Shown here in pieces: positions 1 to 6,587 of a DNA stretch of 7,295 nucleotides. The stretch comes from CAZDGV01 sp964505195 (GTDB lineage: Bacteria; Bacteroidota; Bacteroidia; Chitinophagales; Chitinophagaceae): assembly GCA_964505195.1 (NCBI GenBank), contig CAZDGV010000049.1, positions 1 to 7,295 on the forward strand, given 5' to 3'. The number at the start of each line of letters is the position of its first letter. Position 1 is the first letter of the stretch. Both the position numbers and the translations under genes were made by a program. The notes under the pieces were generated by a model that did not search any database, was not told the DNA's origin, and worked only from the letters and a program-made list of their open reading frames with translations.

Positions 1-28
1 AAAAAAGCAAGCCGGATAGAAATCCGGC
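1..28 (-). terminator. Rho-independent terminator downstream of pdhB
   Basis: A perfect 7-bp stem (GCCGGAT at 11-17 pairing with ATCCGGC at 22-28) encloses the 4-nt loop AGAA. Read on the minus strand it is followed directly by TTGCTTTTTT (10-1), the layout of an intrinsic terminator. On the plus strand no T-run follows, so it works in the minus direction only. The only minus-strand gene feeding into it is pdhB, whose stop codon lies about 120 bp upstream. The region 29-150 between them would be the 3' untranslated part of the pdhB message, and I see no gene in it. Confidence 0.8.
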
Positions 29-150
29 CATGGTAAAAATCCAATATCCTATGAAAAACAAATTAAAGATGGTTCAAAATAGTTTCAACAACAAACACTC
101 TGCTTGATTTTTATCCCCAGCCCAACTTGAAATAATGCGAAGAAATACGG

Positions 151-1134
151 CTATTTTTTAAGATACATTACTTCCTTCACCAATTGCACAGTACGTGCAA
201 CATCAGGCAAATAACCAGCCACCAAATTGGGTGCATAGTGCATAGGAGCATCTACACTGGTAATGCGACGGATAGGCGCATCTAAATAATCAAATCCTTC
301 CTTCTGAATGCGATAGGCAATTTCAGAAGAAACTGAAGCAAAAGGCCACTGTTCTTCTACAATCACCAAACGGTTGGTTTTCTTTACGCTTTCAAGAATT
401 GTAAACCAGTCGAGCGGACGAATGGTACGCAAATCGATCACTTCTGCTTCAATGCCTTCCTGAGAAAGCGCTTCGGCTGCACCCAGCGCCACTTTCATCA
501 TTTTATTGAAAGAAACAATGGTTACATCTCTTCCCGGGCGCTTTACATCGGCCTTGCCGATTTCGATGATGTATTCCCCTTCCGGCACATCGCCTTTGTC
601 TCCATACATCACTTCGCTCTCCATAAATACCACCGGATCGTCATCGCGAATGGCCGCTTTCAGCAAACCTTTTGCATCGTATGGATTGGAAGGTGAAATA
701 ACCTTGAGACCCGGAATATTGGCATAATAGCTTTCAAAGGCAGTAGAGTGCTGTGCACCTAGCTGTCCGGCTGAGCCATTGGGCCCGCGAAATACAATAG
801 GACAGCCCACCTGTCCGCCACTCATAGCGAGCATTTTGGACGCGGTATTGAGAATCTGATCCAATGCCAATACGGCAAAGTTCCAGGTCATGAATTCAAT
901 GATCGGACGAAGTCCGTTTTGAGCAGCACCCACGCCAATGGCCGCAAAACCCAACTCGGAGATGGGGGTATCAATTACCCTGCGTTCACCAAATTCATCC
1001 AGCATACCCTGGCTTACCTTGTAGGCACCATTGTATTCCGCAACTTCTTCACCCATCAGAAATATGCGATCATCGAGGCGCATTTCCTCCTGCATTGCCT
1101 CCCGAAGGGCTTCGCGCATGGCTATTGATCTCAT
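151..1134 (-). CDS. pdhB: Pyruvate dehydrogenase E1 component, beta subunit
   Basis: This is the beta chain of the thiamine-diphosphate (ThDP) dependent E1 enzyme, which with the alpha chain decarboxylates pyruvate and reductively acetylates the lipoyl domains of E2 in the cytoplasmic PDH complex. The 327-residue product has the full family length. Visible hallmarks are GEEVAEYNGAYKV (28-40), DTPISELGF (55-63), FMTWNF (81-86), FRGPNG (115-120) and AQHS (127-130). E60 in the ISE motif matches the Glu that contacts the ThDP aminopyrimidine in E1-beta, and H129 matches the conserved active-site His. The C-terminal transketolase-type domain starts near residue 200 and includes DLRTIRPLD (234-242) and the VEEQ motif (259-262). 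The ATG at 1134 is used; a second Met at residue 6 is possible, and neither has a Shine-Dalgarno. The gene stands alone with its own promoter (1157-1188) and terminator (1-28). Its partner pdhA is about 4.4 kb away. Branched-chain 2-oxoacid dehydrogenase E1-beta is the main alternative, but the motifs fit PDH better. Confidence 0.95.
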   Translation of the reverse strand: MRSIAMREALREAMQEEMRLDDRIFLMGEEVAEYNGAYKVSQGMLDEFGERRVIDTPISELGFAAIGVGAAQNGLRPIIEFMTWNFAVLALDQILNTASKMLAMSGGQVGCPIVFRGPNGSAGQLGAQHSTAFESYYANIPGLKVISPSNPYDAKGLLKAAIRDDDPVVFMESEVMYGDKGDVPEGEYIIEIGKADVKRPGRDVTIVSFNKMMKVALGAAEALSQEGIEAEVIDLRTIRPLDWFTILESVKKTNRLVIVEEQWPFASVSSEIAYRIQKEGFDYLDAPIRRITSVDAPMHYAPNLVAGYLPDVARTVQLVKEVMYLKK

Positions 1135-1156
1135 CTAAAGCTTGTTTTAAGCGGAG

Positions 1157-1188
1157 CAAAAATAGTGGAAGATGGGCAAGCACCCAAA
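1157..1188 (-). promoter_or_regulatory. Bacteroidota-type promoter of pdhB
   Basis: On the minus strand TTTG (1188-1185) is followed after 20 nt by TATTTTTG (1164-1157), an exact match to the -33/-7 consensus known from Bacteroides and Flavobacterium. The -7 element ends 22 nt before the pdhB ATG, which predicts a transcript leader of roughly 15 nt. The match is seen directly; promoter activity is inferred. Confidence 0.7.
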
Positions 1189-1193
1189 TTGAA

Positions 1194-1223
1194 AAACCCT
1201 TGTTTTACAGGGCTTAAACCCTT
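1194..1223. repeat. Direct repeat AAACCCTT x2, possible operator
   Basis: AAACCCTT occurs at 1194-1201 and again at 1216-1223, a period of 22 bp or about two helical turns. An AGGG (1209-1212) between them could pair with the CCCT of either copy. The repeat lies in the divergent spacer between pdhB and the saccharopine reductase gene, just upstream of the pdhB -33 element. Two such sites on the same face of the helix would suit a DNA-binding regulator, but an 8-base repeat in a spacer this small could also arise by chance. Confidence 0.25.
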
Positions 1224-1268
1224 CAAAAAATCACTGAAAAAACTACCTTTCCACAAAATTCTGGCATC

Positions 1269-2615
1269 ATGCACATTGGGGTTATTGGGGCAGGGAAATC
1301 AGCTACAGTACTGATCGATTATTTACAGCAAACTTGCATTGAGCGAAACTGGCAACTCAGCATCGGAGATGCCAATGTGCAGATGGTTCAGTCGAAAATC
1401 AGAACACATCATAATATCCATGCCGTAGCATTAAAAGCAGATGATGCGCCGCAGCGCAATGCATTTATCACATCAGTTGATTTAGTGATTTCTATGCTGC
1501 CCCCTGCCCTGCATATTTTGGTGGCGCAAGATTGTTTGCGCCTCGGTAAGCATTTGCTTACCGCCTCCTATGTAGATGAAGCACTTAAAAAAATAGCAGA
1601 TGATGTGAAATCCAGCGGCTTAATTTTTCTCTGCGAAATGGGACTAGATCCGGGTATCGACCACATGAGTGCCATGCAATTGATAGACCGAATTCATAAT
1701 GCTGGCGGAAAAATCACTGCGTTTTACTCCCATTGCGGCGGATTGATTGCACCCGAGAGCGACGATAATCCCTGGCATTATAAAATCAGCTGGAATCCTC
1801 GCAATATCGTGCTCGCGGGAAAATCGGGTGCGGTTTACAGAGAAAATAAACAAACAATTCAAAAACCTTACCCGGAACTATTCAACAATGCACCAACCAT
1901 TGCCTGTGAAGGCATGCCGCTGCTGGAATGGTACCCCAACAGAGATTCGCTCAGCTATATTCCTTTGTATGAATTGGAGCAGACATCCACCTTTATTCGC
2001 ACCACACTTCGTTATCAGCATTTTTGCAGCGGCTGGCATACGGTTGCTGAACTTGGGCTAACTGATACTGAGGACCAAGCGCTCGTGAAAAAATGCAGCA
2101 GCTTGCATGAATGGATCAGTAAAAAAATAAACGCATCTCTGCCGAATGCAAATCGAATTTCAGAGTATGTATCTCAAGCCCTACCGAAAGCAATTCAAGC
2201 AATAACCCTGGCACAATTAAGTTATCTCGACTTAGAAGCAGAAGAGCCCATTCCGCAGGGTGCATCTTGTTCTGCAGACATCCTTCAAAAACGTATTGAA
2301 AGCCGACTGGCTTTGCAGCCAACAGATAAAGACATGATTGTGATGCTGCATGAAATTGAATACACAACTAGTGATGGACAAAATCGCAAATGCAGTGCTT
2401 CACTTGTTGTAAAAGGTGAAGACCACCTTCATACTGCCATGGCAAAAACGGTTGGTCTTCCGCTTGCAATTGCTGCAGAGCTAATACTAACTGGGAAGAT
2501 TTACACTGGCGGACTGCAAATACCTACTTCCTCAGAAATTTATGAACCTGTATTAAAAGCTTTATCGGAAAAGGGAATTCGTTTTGTAGAGCAAGACGAA
2601 TTGAGAGATTTATAA
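1269..2615 (+). CDS. Saccharopine reductase-like dehydrogenase (Lys9 type)
   Basis: The 448-residue product resembles saccharopine dehydrogenase (NADP+, L-glutamate forming), the enzyme that interconverts saccharopine with 2-aminoadipate semialdehyde and glutamate. Its length is close to that of fungal Lys9. An N-terminal Rossmann fold is marked by the dinucleotide-binding loop GVIGAGKSA (4-12). Then come SMLPP (75-79), a TASYV segment (98-102), the family signature EMGLDPGIDH (123-132), SHCGGLIAPE (154-163) with DNPWHYKISW (166-175), YPNRDSLSY (222-230) and TTLRYQ (245-250). The C-terminal end closes back on the Rossmann domain with AMAKTVGLPLAIAAELI (390-406) and GLQIPTSSEIYEPVL (415-429). 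The ATG at 1269 is the first in frame, with no Shine-Dalgarno. I see no good promoter match upstream, only TACCTTTC (1244-1251) without a -33 partner. No lysine-ketoglutarate reductase gene is nearby, so a role in lysine breakdown is inferred from family only. Its last codons overlap the end of the sir2 gene on the other strand. Confidence 0.87.
   Translation: MHIGVIGAGKSATVLIDYLQQTCIERNWQLSIGDANVQMVQSKIRTHHNIHAVALKADDAPQRNAFITSVDLVISMLPPALHILVAQDCLRLGKHLLTASYVDEALKKIADDVKSSGLIFLCEMGLDPGIDHMSAMQLIDRIHNAGGKITAFYSHCGGLIAPESDDNPWHYKISWNPRNIVLAGKSGAVYRENKQTIQKPYPELFNNAPTIACEGMPLLEWYPNRDSLSYIPLYELEQTSTFIRTTLRYQHFCSGWHTVAELGLTDTEDQALVKKCSSLHEWISKKINASLPNANRISEYVSQALPKAIQAITLAQLSYLDLEAEEPIPQGASCSADILQKRIESRLALQPTDKDMIVMLHEIEYTTSDGQNRKCSASLVVKGEDHLHTAMAKTVGLPLAIAAELILTGKIYTGGLQIPTSSEIYEPVLKALSEKGIRFVEQDELRDL
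2576..2602 (+). other. Long hairpin at the convergent gene ends
   Basis: Positions 2576-2586 pair with 2592-2602 to make an 11-bp stem with a 5-nt loop TAGAG. Ten pairs are Watson-Crick, and the remaining one (2583/2595) is G-U in plus-strand RNA but an A-C mismatch in minus-strand RNA. It lies inside the coding sequence of the saccharopine reductase-like gene 11 bases before its stop codon, and 8 bases beyond the stop of sir2 on the other strand. It may define a 3' end for one or both transcripts. No clean T-run follows on either side, so it is not a standard intrinsic terminator. Confidence 0.45.
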
Positions 2616-3145
2616 ATTTTGCAACATCTCACGCAACAAACTGATTCCTTCAGTGGCAGACTGTTGAATAGCTGTAAAATGTGATAAACCGTTGGTAGGA
2701 ACCTGCTTATCCAATACAAAAGCCGGAATTCCCGGCTCAATAAAATCAATCAAGCTTGCAGCCGGATAAACCAATAACGATGTACCAATTACGACAAATA
2801 CATCAGCAGCTGAAGCCATAAGGATGGCCTCCTGCATTTTTTCAACGGGCTCGCCAAACCAAACCACATCGGGCCTAAGCTGGTAGCCGTCTTCTGCAAG
2901 ATCACCAAGTTGAATATCGTCGTTTATTGGATAAAGCAGATCGGNNNNNNNNNNNNNNNNNNNNNNNNNNNNNNNNNNNNNNNNNNNNNNNNNNNNNNNN
3001 NNNNNNNNNNNNNNNNNNNNNNNNNNNNNNNNNNNNNNNNNNNNTAGTTTTCCCATAAACCATCGCTATCGCGAAAAGTTTTAAGTCCACTTTCGGCACT
3101 GATGCCTGCACCGGTAAGTACCACTAATTTTTTCTGATTCGCCAT
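2610..3145 (-). CDS. cobB: Sir2-family NAD-dependent protein deacylase, split by assembly gap
   Basis: Sirtuins remove acetyl or other acyl groups from lysines while consuming NAD+. The first 33 residues, from ATG at 3145, hold the NAD-binding signature TGAGISAESG (11-20) and FRDSDGLW (24-31). After the gap the last 110 residues, ending at TAA 2610, hold RPDVVWFGE and GTSLLVYPAA, both typical of CobB/SIRT5-like enzymes. The middle part is hidden by the Ns. It should contain the TQNxDxLHxxAG motif, the catalytic His, and the Tyr/Arg pair that marks desuccinylases, so acyl preference cannot be judged. The two visible pieces are in different frames relative to the 100 Ns. This reflects the placeholder length and is not evidence of a mutation. 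By comparison with CobB about 85-90 residues are missing. The gene is last in the minus-strand cluster, 27 bp after the EVE gene, and overlaps the convergent saccharopine reductase-like gene by 6 bp. Confidence 0.9.
2945..3044. other. Assembly gap of 100 N
   Basis: Exactly 100 Ns interrupt the sir2 gene. Joining the two flanking reading frames requires a gap length that leaves remainder 2 when divided by 3, and 100 leaves remainder 1. Family length suggests about 255-275 real bases are missing. The figure 100 is therefore a scaffold placeholder, and coordinates across this point are not physical distances. Confidence 0.97.
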
Positions 3146-3172
3146 ATAACAATTGGCAGAGGAAAAACACGT

Positions 3173-3583
3173 TTACTTTTCACCTGCCATTTTTAAAATT
3201 ACCTCCCATTCGGCAGAACTTACTTTTGTTACACTAAGCCGATTCAAACGCAGCATTTCCATGGTAGCGAGTCGAGGTTCATTCTTTATTTGAGGAAGCG
3301 TAACGGGCTTTTTAAATTTTTTCACCGGCTTGAGATCTACCACCACCCATGCTGTTTCAGTAGTGGTAGGATCCTGATAATGCTCTTTTACCACTTTGGC
3401 AATACCCACAATTTCCAAGCCTTCATTGCTATGATAAAACAATACTTCTTCGCCTTTCTTCATTGCTTTAAGATTGTTTCGGGCAGCGTAGTTTCTCACT
3501 CCATCCCAAAAAGTTTGTTTGTCTTTTACAAACTGATCCCAGCTATACTTAAAAGGTTCAGATTTTACAAGCCAATAAGCCAT
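3173..3583 (-). CDS. EVE domain-containing protein
   Basis: The 136-residue product is a single EVE domain, a PUA/YTH-related fold known to bind modified bases in DNA or RNA and related to human THYN1. Family hallmarks are the opening YWLVKSEP (3-10), WDGVRNYAARNNL (26-38), the FYHS strand (49-52), VGIAKV (59-64) and the C-terminal LSVTKVSSAEWEVI (116-129). These segments supply the aromatic binding pocket in studied members. The true start is taken as ATG at 3583; a GTG codon directly before it would add one residue. There is no signal peptide or membrane segment, so it is cytoplasmic. It lies 26 bp after the Fe-S protein gene and 27 bp before sir2, within the presumed pdhA operon. Its ligand in this organism is unknown. 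No restriction or methylation gene is nearby that would suggest a defence role. Confidence 0.92.
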   Translation of the reverse strand: MAYWLVKSEPFKYSWDQFVKDKQTFWDGVRNYAARNNLKAMKKGEEVLFYHSNEGLEIVGIAKVVKEHYQDPTTTETAWVVVDLKPVKKFKKPVTLPQIKNEPRLATMEMLRLNRLSVTKVSSAEWEVILKMAGEK

Positions 3584-3609
3584 CACAAAATTTTTAAGAA
3601 TGAAATCGA

Positions 3610-4329
3610 TTACCAGCCCTGCGCCAAAACATCTGCAATATGTATGGTTTTAAGAGGATGCCCTTTTGATTTAATATAACCATCTAAATGCATCAAACAG
3701 CTTAAATCGGTAGAAATGATATACTCCGCGCCACTTGCCAAGGCATTGTTTACTTTTTGATCGGCCATGCCGATGGAAATGGATTCAAATTTTACAGCAA
3801 AGGTTCCGCCAAAACCACAGCAGGTTTCAGTATCCTGCATTTCTACCATTTCCAGTCCTTTCACTGCATTCAACAAACGCCGTGGCGCTTCCTTAATACC
3901 ACATTCACGCAGTGCTGCACAGGAATCATGATAGGTTGCTTTTGCAGACATTTTTGCGCCGACATCTGTTGCATCCAACACACCCGTAATGAATTCTGAA
4001 AATTCAAAAATTCTGGTCTGCAAGCGCTTTACTTCGTAATGCAATGATGAGTTATCAAAAAGCGAAGCGTAGTAATTCCTTACAAAGCCGGTACAGGAAG
4101 CACTGGGCGTTAGCACATAATCAACGCCCGAAAAATCCTGAACAAATTTCGTTGCCACTGCCCTGCACTCGTCTCTGAAACCGGCATTAAAAGCAGGCTG
4201 TCCGCAACAGGTTTGTGCAGGATTATAGTGCACATTGCAGCCCAGCTTTTCCAGCACTTTCACCATATTGAAACCAGTTTCAGGATAAAGCTGATCTACA
4301 AAACAGGGTATGAAAATTTGTACGGTCAT
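3610..4329 (-). CDS. CCG-domain (Fe-S)-binding protein, LutA/YkgE-like
   Basis: The 239-residue product carries two cysteine-rich CCG domains of the kind found in LutA, GlpC and HdrB, which bind Fe-S clusters and take part in electron transfer. The first has C9, CCG at 41-43 and the SASC motif at 76-79. The second has HDSC at 134-137, ETCCGFGG at 169-175 and DLSC at 208-211. Opening, length and spacing match LutA, the small subunit of the LutABC L-lactate oxidation complex. The start is ATG at 4329; an upstream TTG at 4338 would add three residues but the family begins near this ATG. LutB and LutC partners are not in the window, so a lactate role is only suggested. It would fit loosely with PDH, which consumes the pyruvate formed from lactate. 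The gene starts 16 bp after ribH on the same strand. Confidence 0.85.
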   Translation of the reverse strand: MTVQIFIPCFVDQLYPETGFNMVKVLEKLGCNVHYNPAQTCCGQPAFNAGFRDECRAVATKFVQDFSGVDYVLTPSASCTGFVRNYYASLFDNSSLHYEVKRLQTRIFEFSEFITGVLDATDVGAKMSAKATYHDSCAALRECGIKEAPRRLLNAVKGLEMVEMQDTETCCGFGGTFAVKFESISIGMADQKVNNALASGAEYIISTDLSCLMHLDGYIKSKGHPLKTIHIADVLAQGW

Positions 4330-4345
4330 TACCTGCAATCTAGTA

Positions 4346-4843
4346 TTATTTAAACGAATGCTGGAGCGAAATCATTTTAAGGGCGGTGATGGCGGCTTCT
4401 TCTCCTTTATGACCATGCGATCCGCCGATGCGATCCATTGCCTGCTGCTCATTGTTCACCGTGAGCACACCAAAAATTACCGGCACCGGTAAGGAGAGAT
4501 TTAACTGAGTAATACCATCCGTAACAGAGCGACATACATAATCAAAATGCGGTGTATCACCTTGTATAACACAACCTAATGCAATAAATGCATGCGGTCG
4601 CTTGGAAGCCATCATACAATGCGCATTCCAATATTCGCGGATAATGAATGGAATTTCAACAGCACCAGGCACTAGGATCGAATTCACCTGTTTTACTCGA
4701 TGCTGCTCCAATATATTTCTTGCACCACGCTCCAGTTCCGAAACGATGGCATCGTTCCATTCCGTGCGTACCAAAACAACACAGGCATCCTGCACTTGCA
4801 GTATGCCCGTATTCCATAATTTACTTTGCGAAACATCGGCCAT
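4346..4843 (-). CDS. ribH: 6,7-dimethyl-8-ribityllumazine synthase
   Basis: RibH condenses 5-amino-6-ribitylamino-uracil with 3,4-dihydroxy-2-butanone 4-phosphate to give the lumazine that riboflavin synthase turns into riboflavin. The 165-residue product has the family landmarks in order: a substrate-binding TEWND segment (27-31), VPGAVEIP (58-65), ALGCVIQGDTPHFDYV (88-103) with the catalytic His at 99, FGVLTVNNEQQA (124-135) and the phosphate-binding GGSHGHKGEEAA (140-151). The start is ATG at 4843; a TTG six bases upstream would add two residues. It lies 30 bp after the TPR gene and 16 bp before the Fe-S gene, within the minus-strand cluster. No other rib gene or FMN riboswitch is seen here, so its expression probably follows the pdhA promoter. 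Confidence 0.97.
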   Translation of the reverse strand: MADVSQSKLWNTGILQVQDACVVLVRTEWNDAIVSELERGARNILEQHRVKQVNSILVPGAVEIPFIIREYWNAHCMMASKRPHAFIALGCVIQGDTPHFDYVCRSVTDGITQLNLSLPVPVIFGVLTVNNEQQAMDRIGGSHGHKGEEAAITALKMISLQHSFK

Positions 4844-4873
4844 AACCAATGACCCGAATTAATGAGTGATGAA

Positions 4874-5554
4874 TTATTTCACCTCGCCTAAACGCGCCAG
4901 GTATTTATCGATCGAAAATCCTTTTTCTGTTTTGGGATATTTCTCTTTAATGAGCTTGTATAATTCCACCGCCTCTTTTCGCTTGCCCATGGTTTCATAA
5001 GCCAAACCAGCACGGAAAAGATTTTCGGAAGAAGTATATTCATCCTTCTCATTCAGCTTTCCGGCTTTCACAAAATAAGAAACACCTTCTTCTTGCTTTC
5101 CCTGGCTCACTAATGCATCGCCCAGCATACGCCATGCGGCAGACTGCACCTGTGTTGCAGAAGTTGAAAACGCTTTGAGATATTTTACGGCATTATTGTA
5201 ATCTTCCTTGCGGAGATAAATAGAGCCTGCATAATAATGCGCAAGATTAGCTGCTTTGGTACCGCTGTGCTTGCTGATAACTTTGATAAAACCTGCATTT
5301 ACTCCATCACCATTTAATGCCAGATCAAGTGAATCCTGCGCATAAAATGATTCCGCTATACTCATGGCTTCAGATGCCTTCTTTTCACGAGGCTGCTGTA
5401 CAAAATTGTCGTAAAGAAGCCATCCTCCCGCTAATACGGCTACCGCTCCGGCGATATAAATAACCTTGCGTGCATTGCGATCTAAAAAACCGGTGAGATT
5501 GGCAGATGCTTTTACCTCTTCGAATTCCTGTACTGCTTGCTTTTTTTCAGACAT
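4874..5554 (-). CDS. Membrane-anchored tetratricopeptide repeat protein
   Basis: The 226-residue product begins with a charged cytoplasmic segment (1-30). One hydrophobic helix follows (about 31-48, IYIAGAVAVLAGGWLLY), then a TPR-like domain that should face the periplasm. The first residues after the helix are charged (QQPREKK). Likely TPR units are near 102-134 (NLAHYYAGSIYLRKEDYNNA), 138-168 (AAWRMLGDALVSQGKQEEG) and 176-206 (ENLFRAGLAYETMGKRKEA). The layout recalls YfgM-type proteins that associate with periplasmic chaperones or the secretion machinery, but the exact role is unknown. The start is ATG at 5554; a TTG at 5569 would add five residues. The gene follows pdhA by 20 bp and precedes ribH by 30 bp. 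From memory, a TPR gene next to ribH and near recF is common in Bacteroidota; here pdhA sits between the TPR gene and recF. Confidence 0.85.
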   Translation of the reverse strand: MSEKKQAVQEFEEVKASANLTGFLDRNARKVIYIAGAVAVLAGGWLLYDNFVQQPREKKASEAMSIAESFYAQDSLDLALNGDGVNAGFIKVISKHSGTKAANLAHYYAGSIYLRKEDYNNAVKYLKAFSTSATQVQSAAWRMLGDALVSQGKQEEGVSYFVKAGKLNEKDEYTSSENLFRAGLAYETMGKRKEAVELYKLIKEKYPKTEKGFSIDKYLARLGEVK

Positions 5555-5574
5555 AAAATAGGTTTTCAACTTTT

Positions 5575-6567
5575 TTAATCAACTATAAACGGATAATCTT
5601 CCTGCACATATACATCCTTGAGCAGTTCAGCATCATCGGGCCAAGGACTTTCCTCTGCAAAGCGAACCGATTCTTCTACCTGTCCTTTCACACGCTCATT
5701 AATCACTTCTATTTCCTGCTCTGTAACACCAAAGCGCTCGATCAAGGTTTGGCGACTGGTTTCAATGGGGTCTCTTTGCTTGTACTCCTCTACCTCTTCT
5801 TTAGTACGATATTTCTGAGGATCACTCATTGAGTGACCTTTATAACGATATGTTTTTATTTCCAACAAGGTAGGTCCGTCGCCCTGCCTTGCCCTGTTAA
5901 CTGCTCGAATGATGCCATCGTGCACGGCTTCCGGACTCATACCATCAATGCTGTCTGCCGGCATTTCATAGGCATCGGCCAACTTATAAATATCATACAC
6001 ATTGGAAGTGCGCTCTACTGAAGTACCCATGGCGTAATTGTTGTTTTCACAAATAAAAACAACAGGCAGTTTCCAAAGCATCGCCAGATTAAATGTTTCA
6101 TGTAACATACCCTGACGCGCGGCTCCATCGCCAAAAAAAGTAAGACACACATTATCTGTACCTCTGTATTTTTCAGCAAAAGCCAATCCAGCTCCAGTAC
6201 CTATTTGGGCACCCACAATTCCGTGTCCGCCAAAGAACTTCACATCAACCCCAAAAAAGTGCATACTTCCGCCTTTCCCCTTAGCACATCCGGTAGCTTT
6301 TCCGAACAATTCGGCCATACAGGATTTTGCACTCACCCCTTTGGCAATAGCCAGACCGTGATCACGATAAGCAGTAATGAAAAGATCATCAGGACGGGTA
6401 GCCGTCATGGCACCCGCAGCAATGGCTTCCTGTCCAATATAAAGATGGCAAAAGCCTCGGATTTTCTGCATTCCGTAGAGCTGTCCGGCTTTTTCCTCAA
6501 AACGCCTTAGCAACAACATCAGCTCGTACCAATAGAGATAAGTTTCTTTCGTAAATTTCGTGGCCAC
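5575..6567 (-). CDS. pdhA: Pyruvate dehydrogenase E1 component, alpha subunit
   Basis: This is the ThDP-binding alpha chain of the PDH E1 heterotetramer, partner of the pdhB product. With the GTG start at 6567 it has 330 residues, the usual length. Visible motifs are RRFEEKAGQLYG (21-32), RGFCHLYIGQEA (37-48), YRDHG (67-71), KGKGGSMHF (96-104), the ThDP/Mg motif from GDG (146-148) to ENNN (174-177), and the loop YKGHSMSDP (242-250), which in mammals carries the regulatory phosphoserines. The reading frame runs open to an ATG at 6669, but the extra 34 residues do not resemble the family and would begin upstream of the promoter at 6588-6616. Homology begins exactly at the GTG codon (VATKFTKETYLYW). 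The gene leads the minus-strand cluster and is divergent from recF. No E2 or E3 gene is in the window. Confidence 0.95.
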   Translation of the reverse strand: MATKFTKETYLYWYELMLLLRRFEEKAGQLYGMQKIRGFCHLYIGQEAIAAGAMTATRPDDLFITAYRDHGLAIAKGVSAKSCMAELFGKATGCAKGKGGSMHFFGVDVKFFGGHGIVGAQIGTGAGLAFAEKYRGTDNVCLTFFGDGAARQGMLHETFNLAMLWKLPVVFICENNNYAMGTSVERTSNVYDIYKLADAYEMPADSIDGMSPEAVHDGIIRAVNRARQGDGPTLLEIKTYRYKGHSMSDPQKYRTKEEVEEYKQRDPIETSRQTLIERFGVTEQEIEVINERVKGQVEESVRFAEESPWPDDAELLKDVYVQEDYPFIVD

Positions 6568-6587
6568 GCAAGAATGGTTTAGGTGGG

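Noticed and set aside
51..107. Short plus-strand reading frame of 18 codons beginning ATGAAAAACAAA
   Set aside because: It is very short, has no ribosome-binding or promoter signal, and lies within the probable 3' untranslated region of pdhB on the other strand.
1244..1251. TACCTTTC upstream of the saccharopine reductase-like gene as a -7 element
   Set aside because: It is one base off the consensus but has no TTG 17-23 nt upstream; I mention it only in the gene entry.
2902..3111. Alternative reading frames running through the N gap on the minus strand
   Set aside because: They stay open only because the Ns cannot supply stop codons. The Sir2 motifs place the real protein in two other flanking frames.
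2610..3145. sir2 as a frameshifted pseudogene
   Set aside because: The frame mismatch is explained by an arbitrary 100-N placeholder. Both visible parts are intact and carry conserved motifs.
3173..4329. EVE and CCG-domain genes as part of a defence or modification system
   Set aside because: No methyltransferase, nuclease, helicase or mobile gene is present and the neighbours are core metabolic genes.
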